The notes under the pieces: model-generated
Databases searched by the model: none
What the model was told of the DNA's origin: nothing
Seen by the model: only the letters and a program-made list of their open reading frames with translations
Position numbers and translations under genes: made by a program
In this document: positions 43,261 to 55,249 of the stretch, piece by piece
Numbering within the stretch: position 1 is the stretch's first letter
Layout: each line of letters opens with the position of its first letter
DNA from: Pristionchus mayeri
Lineage: Eukaryota > Nematoda > Chromadorea > Rhabditida > Neodiplogasteridae
Direction: 5' to 3'
Length of the DNA stretch: 64,000 nucleotides
Assembly: GCA_036245805.1 (NCBI GenBank)
Contig: BTRK01000001.1
Coordinates: 32,436,758-32,500,757 of the forward strand

Positions 43261-46200
43261 GCACGTGATAGTGCCACTATCAGGCTTGAAAACTGACCTA
43301 AGAGAGTGCGGTAGATTACATCGTGAAGTGGAGATGGCAGGATGAAGTAAAGGGTGCAAAATCCACCGGATGAGGGGGAATACAGGGGGACGGGTAGCAA
43401 GGCAGGAGGAACGTAGGAGTGAGCTACTTTGATGTTGTTTGAAATAGCCCCGTCGTCTCTGTACTTCGCGCACTCTCTAGGCTGATCAAGTGATGCTAGA
43501 GTGTGCTGGAAGTGGAGAGACGATTAGCCGCGATTCAAACTCAAATATTTTCCCGCTCCCCAGCCTGTTGACTCATCCCAGCAACGTTCTAATCTCGAGC
43601 CTAAAGCGAGTGAAGGAAAAAGAAGAGCGAGTAAGGAGGGGACAGAGGGGGGAAAGAGGGACGAGGAAGGAATCAGGGTGAACCGAGTGAATCAATCGAA
43701 TCATCTCTCTACTCCCCCCTCTCCACTAATCCGGGTTCATAATCAGCCGCAAGTGCGGAACATGCATCCTGGCTGGATGAGTCAACGCCATTTTCGTCAT
43801 TGCATCGATTCCGATCTGATATTGGCAAGTGAAGTCGGATGGGTGGATAGAAGAGATAATTGGAAACGAGCTTCGTCAGAGGTTTGCCTGACTGCAACTG
43901 TACATAGACACAGTTCGAACTATACAGGAGAATTGATCGGAAAGATGTAGTGAAACAGTAGTTAACTAAGTGAATAGGAGGAGGCAAATGTGATGGCCTG
44001 TCGAGAGAAAAGTAAATTTAACAAGGATTATACAGTAGTCAATACGGTTGGTAATTCGCAACAACGATTTCGATTCCGATACGCCTTTCCCACGCCTAAT
44101 TTCGTAATACTAAGAAGGGGGGCGTAGCTGAATCGTTAACTTGTCTCGAGTACATTCCTAGAAGTGGAGATGGGAGGATGCGGAAACGGAGTGCTGCAGA
44201 TATTTCGGCTGCTACCTTCGTGTTTCTCCCCACGACGCATCTTATCAAGATGCCAGAAAATAATCTGATCACTCTCTAGTCTCCCTCTTTGTCGCTCCCT
44301 GATTTCCTTGAACCTAATATCAGATAAAAATGAGAATATCAATATAACTTATACATGCTTTCCCCGGACGAAGGGGGGCGGGAACAGTCACGGTAGAGAA
44401 GGGTATCTGCGCTGCAACATGCATTCTCATGCCCGTGAGATCTGAAGAGTACAAAGGACGAAACGAAGAACGGCGCTATCATAGAACCGTCATTCTACTT
44501 GGGAAAGAGCCGCTCAGAGTTGGATGAATTCATAATTAGGAACCATACGGACTAGCCCGCGAAAGCAATAAGAATCGTATGAGAAGAACAAAATCGTGCA
44601 ACAATGGAAATAAATTAAGCATAAAGATGAATTGCGCGAACTGTTATTTTTTTACATTTTTTTGCCGCGAACGAACATCGTATCTATAGCAAAAAATATA
44701 TACATACAACTGTAACCAGTTTACCGATATCCAGTCCAGAATGAGAGATGATACGACAACTTGTTCTATCGTTCCTTTTTTTAATGTACTCCAGCGAAAC
44801 GAGAATAAACTGCATGAAATCAGGAAGAGTGACGTCGACGGAGAAGTGTGGAATAGGAGGAAGACGAGCAAGTGATAACTGTATCGATCGTTTGCGTGCG
44901 CCATCACTTATGGTTGGTGTGAATGAATCAAATAGCGAGACTGATAGCAGGTTGAGTACTGGGTCATGGAGAAAAAAATGTCGATCAAGTCAGTGAGGAT
45001 CTTTGATTGGAGATGATGAGAATGAAACTCTTCTGTCAATCGCGCAATGTTCTTCCTGTTTGCATGAATTCACAGAAATGAGGAAATTTTTGTCAACTAG
45101 CTAGGAATGGGGTTCCCCTTTACACCCTTTACTGTGTTGAGCACCCGTAACAACGAGCATAATCTTTGCATATTGCCATCTAATTTCAGGGCGATCGAGT
45201 GCCTTAACTACGAAATCATGGTGACGAAAATCGGCCGAAGCCTTGGTCGACGTGGCTCTCTCGCTCATTCTGGCAGTAGTCTGACAGGATTTTCGCAATA
45301 TATGGTACTACAGTTATGCCTCGGTAGAGCTTAAAAAGTAGCGCAGCAGCTGCAGCTATCATCAGCTATCATTCTATCGCAGCAGCTATTATGAAAATGC
45401 CTTGTCCCTCTTTATTCATCACACTGTCGTTATTTTTTCGAATCAAACTGTCTCAGGCTAAAGTAATAAGACGTCATGAGACTGGCAATAAAACACGATT
45501 CCACAATAAGTCAAATAATCATCGATATCGTAGAGTTGGCTTGTTGCATGCCATTACAAATGGAGGGAGAAATCTGGCAAGTGACGCGAAAAGCAAAGAA
45601 TCACAGTGCATACGATCCCACGAATTTAAGGACTGCAAACGAATAAAGCGGACAAAGATGACACAATCGACTGCTTACCCAACCTCTCCTCTTTCCAATC
45701 ACTGCCGCACTCTCACACATCCTTTCCTTGTTGAAGCACCCATATGATGTGTGAAATGAAATACTTATTGGGCAAAACTATGCTGCAGGGAAATCGTAAC
45801 AAGTTCGCCTTTTTTTTGATCGCACCGTTTCCCATTGCAGTAATTCTTTCCCAGTCAAGGCGACGATGATTTCTTTCCCCCGTCTTTCACCGTAATAAAT
45901 CCACGATTCTGCCAGTACTTTATCGTGCAATTTATTTGAGAGACATTTTCGAATTCTCACATACGAATCGTAAGTTGAGATCAAATAACTTTAACATATG
46001 GATCTCGTATAGCATCCATTTACTTCCATGGTTTCTGGCCCCTCCTCCAATTCCTTCATTATCATTCTTCATCATTCTTCATCATCATCACAACTCATTT
46101 TGCAGATATCTCTTCATGTATTCATGTCATGCAATCCTACTCAATGGAGAGCTGGGGATATTGGATGAGGCAGGTGTCAGAAACCAAAGAAATAACAGTA

Positions 46201-46576
46201 TCCCGCTTACTTGCAGTGTATCCAACCACATGCTCGTTCTTTCCTTCGGCTCGATTCAGCAACCAGCAGTAGCAACAGTAGATCGCCAATTGGAGCCCTG
46301 CAAAGGATACAGTGTTTTTTTATCCAATCCGACCAGTAACTAGGAAGTTTTTTATTTGGGAAAACTACAATTGACATCTCCTATCTACAGATAAAACGCA
46401 ATGTGTGTAAGTATGTTCCGATCGGTCCGTTCGGACGGGACCACACGCCGAAGGTGGGGGGGGGGGGTATTTCAAACTAGTTTCGTAATAAATCAAACTG
46501 TTACAGATCCACCGATTCATACTTTGACGAAATTAAGGACTCAAAGTGTAGTTTAGCGCATCGTTCGGCATTTCAG
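43261..46576. other. intergenic region
   Basis: No exon, RNA gene or clear transposon could be supported on either strand across 3.3 kb. Short open frames are present but show no splice-compatible structure or recognisable motif. A run of guanines at 46457-46468 lies just beyond. Confidence 0.45.
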
Positions 46577-46685
46577 AATTGCAAAATCGACAGGCTTACA
46601 ATTAGATCACTTGCCGGAAGCGGGCGAGCAGCTTACGATGATCCATCAGGCGGTGCCGACTCTGGATGCTCAAAATGAAGCATTA
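46577..46685 (+). CDS. orphan exon candidate upstream of the ETS gene
   Basis: Bounded by GCATTTCAG and GTAAGC, 109 nt, with an open frame of 36 codons including LDHLPEAGEQLTMIHQAVPT. The borders and composition look coding. It ends in phase 0 whereas the next recognised ETS exon (47305) needs two bases before it, so a linking exon is missing or it belongs to another transcript. No family recognised. Confidence 0.35.
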
Positions 46686-47304
46686 GTAAGCGTCGAATAC
46701 GAATTTTGAACTGACGGCTCAGACAAGACGATCAAGTATATAGTATTTTTATTTAGCAATTTAATAAAGTAAAAATATATATATATAAGAATTTTAGAGT
46801 TATTGTTTGAAGTTGGATTTATACCGTTGAGTGCGAGCCGGTAAGTATCCAAATTCAGTGACTACGGTCATGTGTAGCGCGAATTTAAGTGCGGTATATA
46901 GAGCATCTCTTATCAGTGTCTGGATGGGAAGGCATGCCTCACTCGTCTTCGATGTTTTTACTTATTATATCGATCGCTCTGCACATCGATTCGCCTCTCG
47001 ATCGTCACTGGAGTGTCGGATTTCGACTTCGGTTGGGTGAGTACGGTCACCAATCAATATAGCGAGCAAGTTTACGATAGTCTAGACATTTGCGAAAACA
47101 ACGTGTCATGCCCACATTTGTGCACATTCATAACGCCTTGCATTCTCAGCGAACTTCGATGATCGAAAATGATTACGGTAGCTCTGGGAACGTTTTGTTT
47201 TTAATCTAGATCATTTTTTAATGAGATGAGTGATGTAAAATGTAAGAGGAATTAGGGGATTTGATTAGGATCTGATAATCGTGAAGCGTTCCCCTTTCTA
47301 ACAG

Positions 47305-48544
47305 AACGTCCCTTCAGCCATTCAACGGCATGGAGGATCTTCCAGAAATGGGTGATATTATGCGATTCGCAGAAGCTCTCTTCCCAGAGCTTGCAAATCA
47401 GAGATTCCTCTTTCCCCATATACCTACCATTCCCCCGGAGCTGCCAATGCCATTCGGTAACCACTTCTCGACCCCTACACTTCTCGACATCTACTGCGAG
47501 CTCCCTAACCCCCAATCGGCATCTCATCCTCACGTTTCGCTGGCTCCGGTACCTTCATACGGTGCACCTGGCCCCGCAGACGTCGGCGACGGAGCGTGCT
47601 GGAACTTCATCCAGTTCACCGAACACTGTAAGATCGTCGCTAACAATTCGGTACCATTATCATCATACAATTGTATTTCAGCTACCTTAGTGCCTGACGT
47701 GGCAGAAGACGCACACTTCCCTCATCTCCAACCTCTCACTCCGTTGCAGACTTCCACCCAGAGTGAGTACCATAAATCACGAATAGTACACCAACTATCC
47801 TACAACTATCTATGTGGTACCATAGAAAAATATAGTACACTAATAATCTATTTGCAGGTACTGCTTCCCAGCCAGTGAGCCTCTCCTACAACTACAAGAG
47901 AAGCACGGGCAAATCTAGCCAGCAGTGTCGGGTGTTTCCTTCTGACATCCTGGAAGACAAGACCCGCTCGACATTGCAGAATAACGGTGAGAGTTCATAT
48001 TTTCCGAATTCCGGTTGAGCGAAAAAAATATTTTAAGGCAAACAGCAACTATGGTTTTTCGTGATGAACCTCTTGATGGAACCGCTAAACAAGACGTTCA
48101 TATCGTGGACTGGGTATCTGAGAACCTTCTGAGTAAAAGATCAAGGAGAGATTTGTCGTTTGTGGTCTGCTCACAACGGGCGCGTCAAGACAGTGGTGAG
48201 ATTATTTTTTTTAGATTAACCACGCTCGCTTACGATGGTTTAAATATCTTAGTAGGATCCAATGAGTTTTCCAAATTGGATAATGCCAATGACCCTACTA
48301 GGAACTTAAAATCAGTTCGTCTGGTTCTGAATTAATGACAACTTCTTTACAGAAGTGGGACAACATACTCCGTCTGATTCGTAGTTACAGCGATCGGGGG
48401 TTGCTAATGGCGGTTCCAGCAAAGAACCACAACGGCACAAACCAGAATGGTGTGTTCGCTTTTATTGTCGAGCCATGCCACTATGTAAACATGTCTAAGG
48501 ATGAGCTGGATTACTATATTGCTAATCATGGAGAAGTGCTGTAG
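47305..48544 (+). CDS. divergent ETS-domain gene interrupted by an in-frame TGA
   Basis: Four exons with matching phases: 47305-47762, 47858-47986, 48038-48195, 48353-48544. The first two encode a proline-rich N-terminal region with no known domain. The third begins the ETS domain: GKQQLWFFVMNLLMEP, then ISWTG, then F, a TGA codon at 48130-48132, VKD and EICRLW. Spacings from WTG to F, D and W match the ETS consensus exactly, so the TGA takes the place of a lysine/arginine codon; CGA to TGA by CpG decay is the simplest cause. The last exon gives KWDNILRLIRSYSDRGLL, which retains both invariant arginines of the recognition helix but has lost most of its tyrosines. ETS proteins bind GGAA sites. 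This is a recent pseudogene, a readthrough gene, or a sequencing error. Confidence 0.75.
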
Positions 48545-48797
48545 TGTAGTGCATGTACAAAAGTGTCGAATTAATTTGTCAGTTTATAATTTCAGCCTAC
48601 ACAAACTTCCCGTTTCTTCAGTTGTAGTCACCCTCGTCGAATTATCATACCAATACTTACTCGGTCTCATTCCAAACCTTGACATTTTCTTTGTGATCTC
48701 TCATATCGTCCGAAACCTCTTCATTTCCACCCAAATCCGGTATCCAAAATTGACCTACCGACTGCTGAGAGATTCGAGCTTCTGATGAAATTCTTCG

Positions 48798-48803
48798 AAT
48801 AAA
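48798..48803 (+). terminator. possible polyadenylation signal of the ETS gene
   Basis: AATAAA about 250 bases after the ETS stop codon. Confidence 0.4.
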
Positions 48804-50236
48804 TTACTGCGAACTCGAGAACCTGAGCACATGCAACCAGTTGTAGTCTGAATGAACAATGGAATAGCACAATGTGAGAAAACTGAATGAGTGTCGTGGA
48901 TGAATAAGACGTAGGAGTATGGTCCATGCGATGAAAGCAAGAAAAGAAACAAGAATGATAGAAGGAGGGAGGAATCGTATAATCATATGGGTATGAGAGA
49001 GTTCCAACTGAGCCTGGCAACTGATAATCGAGAATGATACCAGGTTGGCACAAGGACTCGACCAGGAGGGAGAGCAATGTAGCTTGATACTGATACTGCG
49101 TCTCTGCCGATGCTCTCTTAATGACCTTGAACTCAATTCAGGGGTCCAGTTTTCACCAATTTTGGAGAATTGAACAATTTCAAATCCACTTCACTCCAGC
49201 TTGATTTCACCACAGGTACAACACAAATATTTACCAGTTTCTTGTAACTACACGACAGCGCAGGAGAAACGAAATGCATGGCAGGGTGATAAAGTACATG
49301 ATAATGGACAGAAAGGGAATATAGCCTGATCAGAGTTTGAGTTACTTGTTATCACTACCGAGATTCCCAAGGATTCATCAGACTCCTATTATGCTTCTTG
49401 CAGCAACTTGGCTGGGTCAACCGAAATGGTTCTATCTGTTCCACGACATTTTCAGAAAATTCAGAAATTGCGATTTCGACGATTTGGAGGTGTCGTCGTC
49501 TGGCCTCAACGCGGACATCTTGTGAATGCGTTCATCGTCATCAGCACCCTTGAGAATCCCCATAACTGAAGATTCGGAAAATCGATTTTTTTTGTCCGTG
49601 CCAGACCTGCTCCAATTTGCTCGATTTTTAGGCGAACGCACTGATATGTGGTTAGGCCGAATTTGATAGTTCTAAATGGCAATTGTTCGATTATCAGGAA
49701 CCAAACCTTTCGAAAAGTTTTCGTAAAAAGGGTGCTTAAGACATTGTTCGACTGTCACACAAACTGTGTTCGCTTAGTCTCTGCGACTGATTGAGGGCTG
49801 ATTCCAACTTGGGCGCCTCCTCCTGAGTAGGTCATTCGCGATGAGGTTGGGTCATGGTGAGTACGAGTTACGGTAGATCATCAGGGTAGATCATGGGGGC
49901 GGCGCTTCAGAAGGCTGAAAGAATGGCAAAGACAGCGCGAGAGTTATAGAGTAGAGAGGAGCAGTTCCACTTTGCCCCCCCCCCCCACTTTAGAGTAAAG
50001 CAGCAGTTCGTTTTTGCTCATTCACTTTCTTCCCCCATGCGTTCTCACTGATACATTTTAGCGGCTGTTCACCGAAGAAAAACCCGTCGTCTATTGCTTG
50101 ATCTTGGTACTCCCCTTTGGCCTTTGGTGACACAATGGCTGATGAGAGAGTGCATCTGGCTAATAGGTCACGAATACTCTCAAAACCCCCTCCTCGTTTG
50201 TCCATTCCTTTTACCTTCTTGTGCAATTGTTACTCT
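48804..50236. other. intergenic region
   Basis: No exon or mobile element could be supported. A cytosine run (49975-49986) and short open frames are the only features. Confidence 0.4.
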
Positions 50237-50350
50237 AGTCTGTGCAGAGCAATGGCCTGACTCTCTTCAGTTTACACGCTCTCTTGTCTCTCTGACCGGC
50301 GAGAGAGCGTGCAAACTGAAGAGAGTCAGACCATTGCACTCTGTGCAACT
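50237..50350. repeat. long hairpin with GACCGGCGAGAGA loop
   Basis: Arms of about 50 bases (TGTGCAGAGCAATGGCCTGA, CTCTTCAGTTTACACGCTCT and complements) flank TGTCTCTCTGACCGGC. A decayed relative with CTCTAACCGGCGAGAGAGTG is at about 20160-20205. Probably another non-coding element; no target duplication seen. Confidence 0.7.
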
Positions 50351-50596
50351 CTTCATTCTTAATAGAGGCCATCCGCGAAAGAACGTGCCATGGGCAGTGA
50401 AAAGGCCCGAATTAGCGCCGTGGTCATTGGACTGATGCCGTTTTTATGTCGTTTTTTATCGCCTTTGTGTCATGCCTACATCTTGGCGAACTTTTCCCTG
50501 ATATTGGTCGGCCTTCCCTCAGGAATAAGAATCCAGTTTATACATCAAAATTGTGTTTGATCGCTTTGAAAAGGTGATCCATTATGACGTGCATTC

Positions 50597-50763
50597 GGCA
50601 CTATGTAGGTCGGATGAGAACCGTCGGATGAGAACCCACCGGATGAGAACCAAAACAAGTACCCTTCTCCAGCATGTTCACAGCAGATTCCTCCAGTGTC
50701 AAAATGATTCTGCGAAAGTCCTACAGAAGGGTCCATTTTTTGGTTCTCATCCGGCGTAGTGCC
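50597..50763. mobile_element. hAT-like MITE (GGATGAGAAC family) with 8-bp duplication
   Basis: Begins GGCACTATGTAGGTCGGATG and ends GGTTCTCATCCGGCGTAGTG CC; GTGCATTC flanks both sides (50589-50596 and 50764-50771), an exact 8-bp duplication. The left end has the GGATGAGAACC block three times. It stands 40 bp before the start codon of the eEF1A copy, where a promoter or 5' UTR would be. Confidence 0.85.
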
Positions 50764-51665
50764 GTGCATTCATGTCTTCCTTTTGCAGCAAGAAGCCTCT
50801 CGATGGAAAGAGAAAAACCCCAGATTAGCATTGTCGTCATCGGACACGTCGACTCCGGCAAGTCCACCCCCGCCGGCCACCTCATCTACAAATGCGGAGG
50901 TAGCGAAATTTCCGAATTTATTTTGCACATTACTTGTCGATTACTTAAAACACTGTATCTGCAACATCATATCTTGGAGGGAAAATGGGGGGGGGGGAAT
51001 CTATCAAAATCATCACTAGAAGCTCACACTTGGTTGTTAGAGTCATTAGGGTCCCAATAAATATTTTTCAAAATTATGATCTACAATTATCGAATTCCGT
51101 GCAGGTGTCGACAAGATCACCATCGATAAGCTCGAGGAAGAGGCCTATGCGATGGGAAAGGCCTCTTTCAAGTACGCGTGGGTACTTGACAAGTTGAAGG
51201 TTTGTGTTTACTTACAATGGGGGTGTATCATTTTAGAACTGGTAATTTTCAAATTCTACAGAGGGCTAAAAACATATTGTCTATATATAGTGTTCCATAT
51301 TCAGTTCTAAAATTATTCTATGCTTTATCACGAATCTCCTCTTAAAAAGTAGCAATACGTGAGCCTTTTGCGAAAGAAAAAATTGTAGATAGCGGATTTC
51401 GGTGAAGATGTAGACTAGGTAACGTGAGAGCGAGGACAACGCCAATCCGCTTCGTTTATCGAAATTTGCATGTTTACGGATAGTATTATAATGACCTACA
51501 GTAGCGAGCAAAACTCTATCACCTTGGTGTTTTTCAAGCATAACTTCCCTTAATCTTATTCGATCTTCGCAGTTTTTTTCTATTATTTTTTTTAGGTCAT
51601 TTTCGTACAATTTCGTCCAAAATGACCAATTTTTGACGAATTTTTCACGATTCAAAGTATCATAT

Positions 51666-52001
51666 TATTGTGTATTTCCTTGTGCTCGTTGTGCGTGTGG
51701 ACGTTGCGTTGTTGTAGTAGTTTATCGGTAGCGAAATAAAGAAGAGAAACGAAGAAACTGTAAAGAGATTAGGGGACAGGGGAGAGAACCAGCGAGAATC
51801 CCAAATTCAGTAGAAGGCCGGGAAGATACAGTAATACATAGTGCATCGGCAGAGTAATCGTGGTGGGATATTTGCCATACAAATATTACGATAGAGTAAG
51901 GGAATACGGGGGAGCAACGATATATCGGCGGGTCAGGCTTATTACTTAAATAGGATATCTGACTTAGTTGCTTATTGTATTATTTACGATAATATACAAC
52001 A
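51666..52001 (-). repeat. 3' LTR of the gypsy element (336 bp)
   Basis: Minus-strand start TGTTGTATATTATCG and end GGAAATACACAATA. It has 83 bases, between two ATCGG words, that the other LTR lacks. Confidence 0.93.
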
Positions 52002-52139
52002 CCTCCCTTCTAAGATACGACCTTAGGAGTATCTGATAAAACAACAGGAAAAATGACGAAGAGACTGGGCCACGAGTACTGATAATTGGTCAATAGGACT
52101 GGCTTCGTGCTCAGTATTTCTTCTTCGTCGGATCAACAT

Positions 52140-55100
52140 TCAGCTGCAGGGGTGCCTTCCGTGTTCGTGTCGATCTCGGTGCGTCCTCGGGGTCGGATTC
52201 GATGTTGACTGCCTCTGGCGCGGCATTAGGCTCGAGATCTCCATCATTGGTGCAGGGTCGTAGTCGTTGAGTATGTGTTCCTCGCTGGCGACTTCATGAT
52301 GATCGTGAGTCTCAACCATCGTGACGATCCGATTCTTCATCTCGAGATTCACAGTCTCGAAGACATTTCCATGCTCCATCACTTCCAGATCATCGTCTGT
52401 TGAGGACACTCGCAATCTCAGGTGATTTGCATGAGATCGAATCACTCTGTGCTCTAACTGCACTTCATAGACCACTCTGCCCTTCTTGGCAGTGATCACT
52501 CCACGAGTCCATTTGAAACCATTTGGAGCCACATGCATCCGATACAGTACCTCATCTCCCACTCTGAACCTCTTCGGTCGAACACCGTTCTTCCGATCGA
52601 ATTGTTCCTTGGCGAGATTTGGCACGTCCTCTTTGCACTTTCCAGTATCCTTGGGCAAGCACAATTCCAATTCTGAGCGGAGTTTCCTGCCCATGAACAA
52701 CTCGGCAGGCGTTACTCCTCCACACTGAGCATTCGGTGTCTTCCGATAAGTGAATAAGAACACCTGTAGAGCTTCTCCCATAGATCGCTCGCCTCTCTGC
52801 TTGAGCAGATTTCTCTTGAACGAGTCTACGAAGCGCTCTGCCTGGCCATTAGATTGTGGATGATACGGTGGAGAGTAGAGATGCTTGATCCCTCTCTCAT
52901 TGAGGAACTTGTTGGAATTCTCGGAAGTGAACTGTGTACCATTATCCGATACCACAGTTCTCGGCATTCCGTTTCTCGAGAACACTTCATCCATTATTCT
53001 TATGGTAGCACTTGCTGTCATTGTGGGGGTCATTATCACCTCAGGCCACTTCGAGAATGAATCTACGACAACTAGAAAATATTGTCCATCGACTGGTCCA
53101 GCATAGTCCACATGGATTCTTTCCCATGGTTCAGTCGATTTCGGCCATGGTTCAAGAGGTACTTTCACTGGCTGCTTACTCGCAACAGCACATTGATCAC
53201 ATTCTTTCACCATTCTCTCAATTTGAGTATCCATGCCACTCCAGTAACAACTCTGTCGAGCAAGTCCTTTCATTCGAACGATTCCAGGGTGACCCGAATG
53301 AAGTACCTCGAGCACTTTCTTCTGTAGTGACGAGGGAACGACAATCTTATCAGATATGAATACACATCCCTTGATGATGCTCAGATCTGTCCTGAGACTG
53401 AAGAAAGGCATCAGTTGTACTCTCATAGAATTCTTCTTCAGGGTACGGTAATCTGGCCACTTCGACAGGTGGTAATGCTTCACCTTCTGGAGTACGGTAT
53501 CCTTGTCAGTCTCTTCCAAGAGGATCTTCTCAGTGAGAGGCATCCTGCCAATACAGCTTGAGACAGCATTGCAGACAGTCTTCTCGATCTCTCCCAGACC
53601 TAGGATATCCTCATCCACATCCACCTCGCTCCTTGAAGTGGAAATCAATCGAGACAGTGCATCAGCATATGCGAAAGCCTCTGTATTTATGTACTCCATG
53701 TCAAATGAGTATCCAAGGAGAAGCGTGCTCCAATGGTACAGTCTCTTTGCTGTATGCACCTTCACTCCTGTCTTCGAACCAAAAATTGCCAATAAGGGTT
53801 TATGGTCCGTCTGCAGTACGAATCGTCGACCATAGATGTAGTGATGAAACTTGAGGACACCGAAAATGATTCCAAGGCCCTCCTTCTCGATCTGAGAGTA
53901 TCGTGTCTCGGCATCCTTGAGAGTTCTCGATGCGTGAGCAATCGGCCTCAACTTTCCATTGATACGGTGTGCTAATACCGCTCCGATTCCTTTCTCACTT
54001 GCATCAGTTGCCAGAACAATCTCCTTGGATGGATCGAAATGAATGAGATTCAAGTCCGATGCCAGTATCGACTTGATCTCCTTGAACGACTGAGCACACT
54101 CTGTGCTCCAGTTCCACTTGCTGTCCTTCTTCAGCAGCTTATCCAGAGGAACTCTCAGTTTGTACATATCACGTATGTATTCTGAGTAGTAGTTCGCCAT
54201 ACCGAGGAATGATCTCAGTGACGACTCATCCTGTGGTTCGGGCATCTCTCTCACTGCTCGCACCTTCTCTGGATCTGGTCTTCGACCATTCTTGTCCATC
54301 ACAAATCCGAGGTAGCGAATTTTCTCCTTACCGAAACTGCATTTCTCGGGTCGGATTCTGAAACCGTATTCCTGGATTCTGCGAAGAACCTCCTTGAGAT
54401 TCTGATCGTGATGGTCCATCGTATCTCCTCCGATTACAATGTCATCGAGATACGCAGATGCGTTCTTGCATCCTGCCAACATCGTATCCATACACTTCTG
54501 GAAAACTCCAGGTGCTGCACTCACTCCGAAAGGAAGTCTCTTATACCGGAAGATTCCACGATGAGTACTGATTCCCAGCAGTTTCTTGCTTGAATCATCG
54601 ACGGCGATTTGGAGGTATGCATCAGACAGATCAATCTGTGTGAATACCGTACATCCTTCCAGCTTAGCCATAATCTCCGATACGAGTGGCAATGGGTGAT
54701 TGTGTGCTTCGAGTCGGTCATTCAGACCTGTTGAGAAATCAACACACACTCTCGGCTTCCCATTTGCCTTGGGAACAATCAGAATTGGAGCAGCCCAGTC
54801 AGTGTAATCTACTGGCTCAATCGCCTCCAGTTTGAGCAATCGGTCAAGCTCATCGTCGACCTTGCTCACGAGTGCGAGAGGGATGTCTCGCCTCTTGCAG
54901 AATACCGGCTTCGAGTCTTTCTTCAGGCTTAGCGAAGCTTTCATCTTGGTACAGAGTCCGAGCCCTTCTTGGCAAATCTCAGAGAATTCTCTTCGGACCA
55001 TCTCACTGTACCCGGCATCTGCCTTCACAGCATTCACATGTGCTTCCATCTTCTGGTTGGGCACAAGAGTAAAGAAGAAAGGAATGAGATCCTTTCCAAG

Positions 55101-55151
55101 CAGGTTCGTCTGCTTCTCCGTGATGTATACTGATCCGTGTATGGTCATCAT
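52140..55151 (-). CDS. pol: gypsy pol: reverse transcriptase, RNase H, integrase
   Basis: Open frame of 1,003 codons. Reverse transcriptase lies in about residues 90-290 with PKANGKPRVCVDF, DLSDAYLQI, LPFGVSAAPGVF and the catalytic YLDD near residue 235. RNase H follows (LATDASEKGIGAVLAH and LQTDHKPL). Integrase has the zinc-binding histidine/cysteine motif (HPGIVRMKGL to CDQC) and the core acidic residues in VDYAGPV, SDNGTQFT and the E of NGQAERFVD. The frame is intact, but the ATG used here is only the first in frame; the link to the protease frame is not in phase, so normal expression needs a shift or the element is damaged there. Confidence 0.9.
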   Translation of the reverse strand: MMTIHGSVYITEKQTNLLGKDLIPFFFTLVPNQKMEAHVNAVKADAGYSEMVRREFSEICQEGLGLCTKMKASLSLKKDSKPVFCKRRDIPLALVSKVDDELDRLLKLEAIEPVDYTDWAAPILIVPKANGKPRVCVDFSTGLNDRLEAHNHPLPLVSEIMAKLEGCTVFTQIDLSDAYLQIAVDDSSKKLLGISTHRGIFRYKRLPFGVSAAPGVFQKCMDTMLAGCKNASAYLDDIVIGGDTMDHHDQNLKEVLRRIQEYGFRIRPEKCSFGKEKIRYLGFVMDKNGRRPDPEKVRAVREMPEPQDESSLRSFLGMANYYSEYIRDMYKLRVPLDKLLKKDSKWNWSTECAQSFKEIKSILASDLNLIHFDPSKEIVLATDASEKGIGAVLAHRINGKLRPIAHASRTLKDAETRYSQIEKEGLGIIFGVLKFHHYIYGRRFVLQTDHKPLLAIFGSKTGVKVHTAKRLYHWSTLLLGYSFDMEYINTEAFAYADALSRLISTSRSEVDVDEDILGLGEIEKTVCNAVSSCIGRMPLTEKILLEETDKDTVLQKVKHYHLSKWPDYRTLKKNSMRVQLMPFFSLRTDLSIIKGCVFISDKIVVPSSLQKKVLEVLHSGHPGIVRMKGLARQSCYWSGMDTQIERMVKECDQCAVASKQPVKVPLEPWPKSTEPWERIHVDYAGPVDGQYFLVVVDSFSKWPEVIMTPTMTASATIRIMDEVFSRNGMPRTVVSDNGTQFTSENSNKFLNERGIKHLYSPPYHPQSNGQAERFVDSFKRNLLKQRGERSMGEALQVFLFTYRKTPNAQCGGVTPAELFMGRKLRSELELCLPKDTGKCKEDVPNLAKEQFDRKNGVRPKRFRVGDEVLYRMHVAPNGFKWTRGVITAKKGRVVYEVQLEHRVIRSHANHLRLRVSSTDDDLEVMEHGNVFETVNLEMKNRIVTMVETHDHHEVASEEHILNDYDPAPMMEISSLMPRQRQSTSNPTPRTHRDRHEHGRHPCS

Positions 55152-55249
55152 ATTTCATCATCATATTTATCCTGACGTCAGGCACAATGGTCCTGCAGGA
55201 GGGTGACTTCAGTGTGGAGGGAATGGGGATCTTCGGTCTCAGAGCGTCG

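Noticed and set aside
48015..48335. Separate small gene starting at an ATG in the ETS third exon
   Set aside because: It is the shifted frame of the ETS exon; splice phases and ETS motifs fit the other frame.
51200..51498. Additional eEF1A exon between exon 2 and the Tc1-like element
   Set aside because: Exon 3 joins exon 2 in phase and the expected protein is continuous; nothing eEF1A-like is here.
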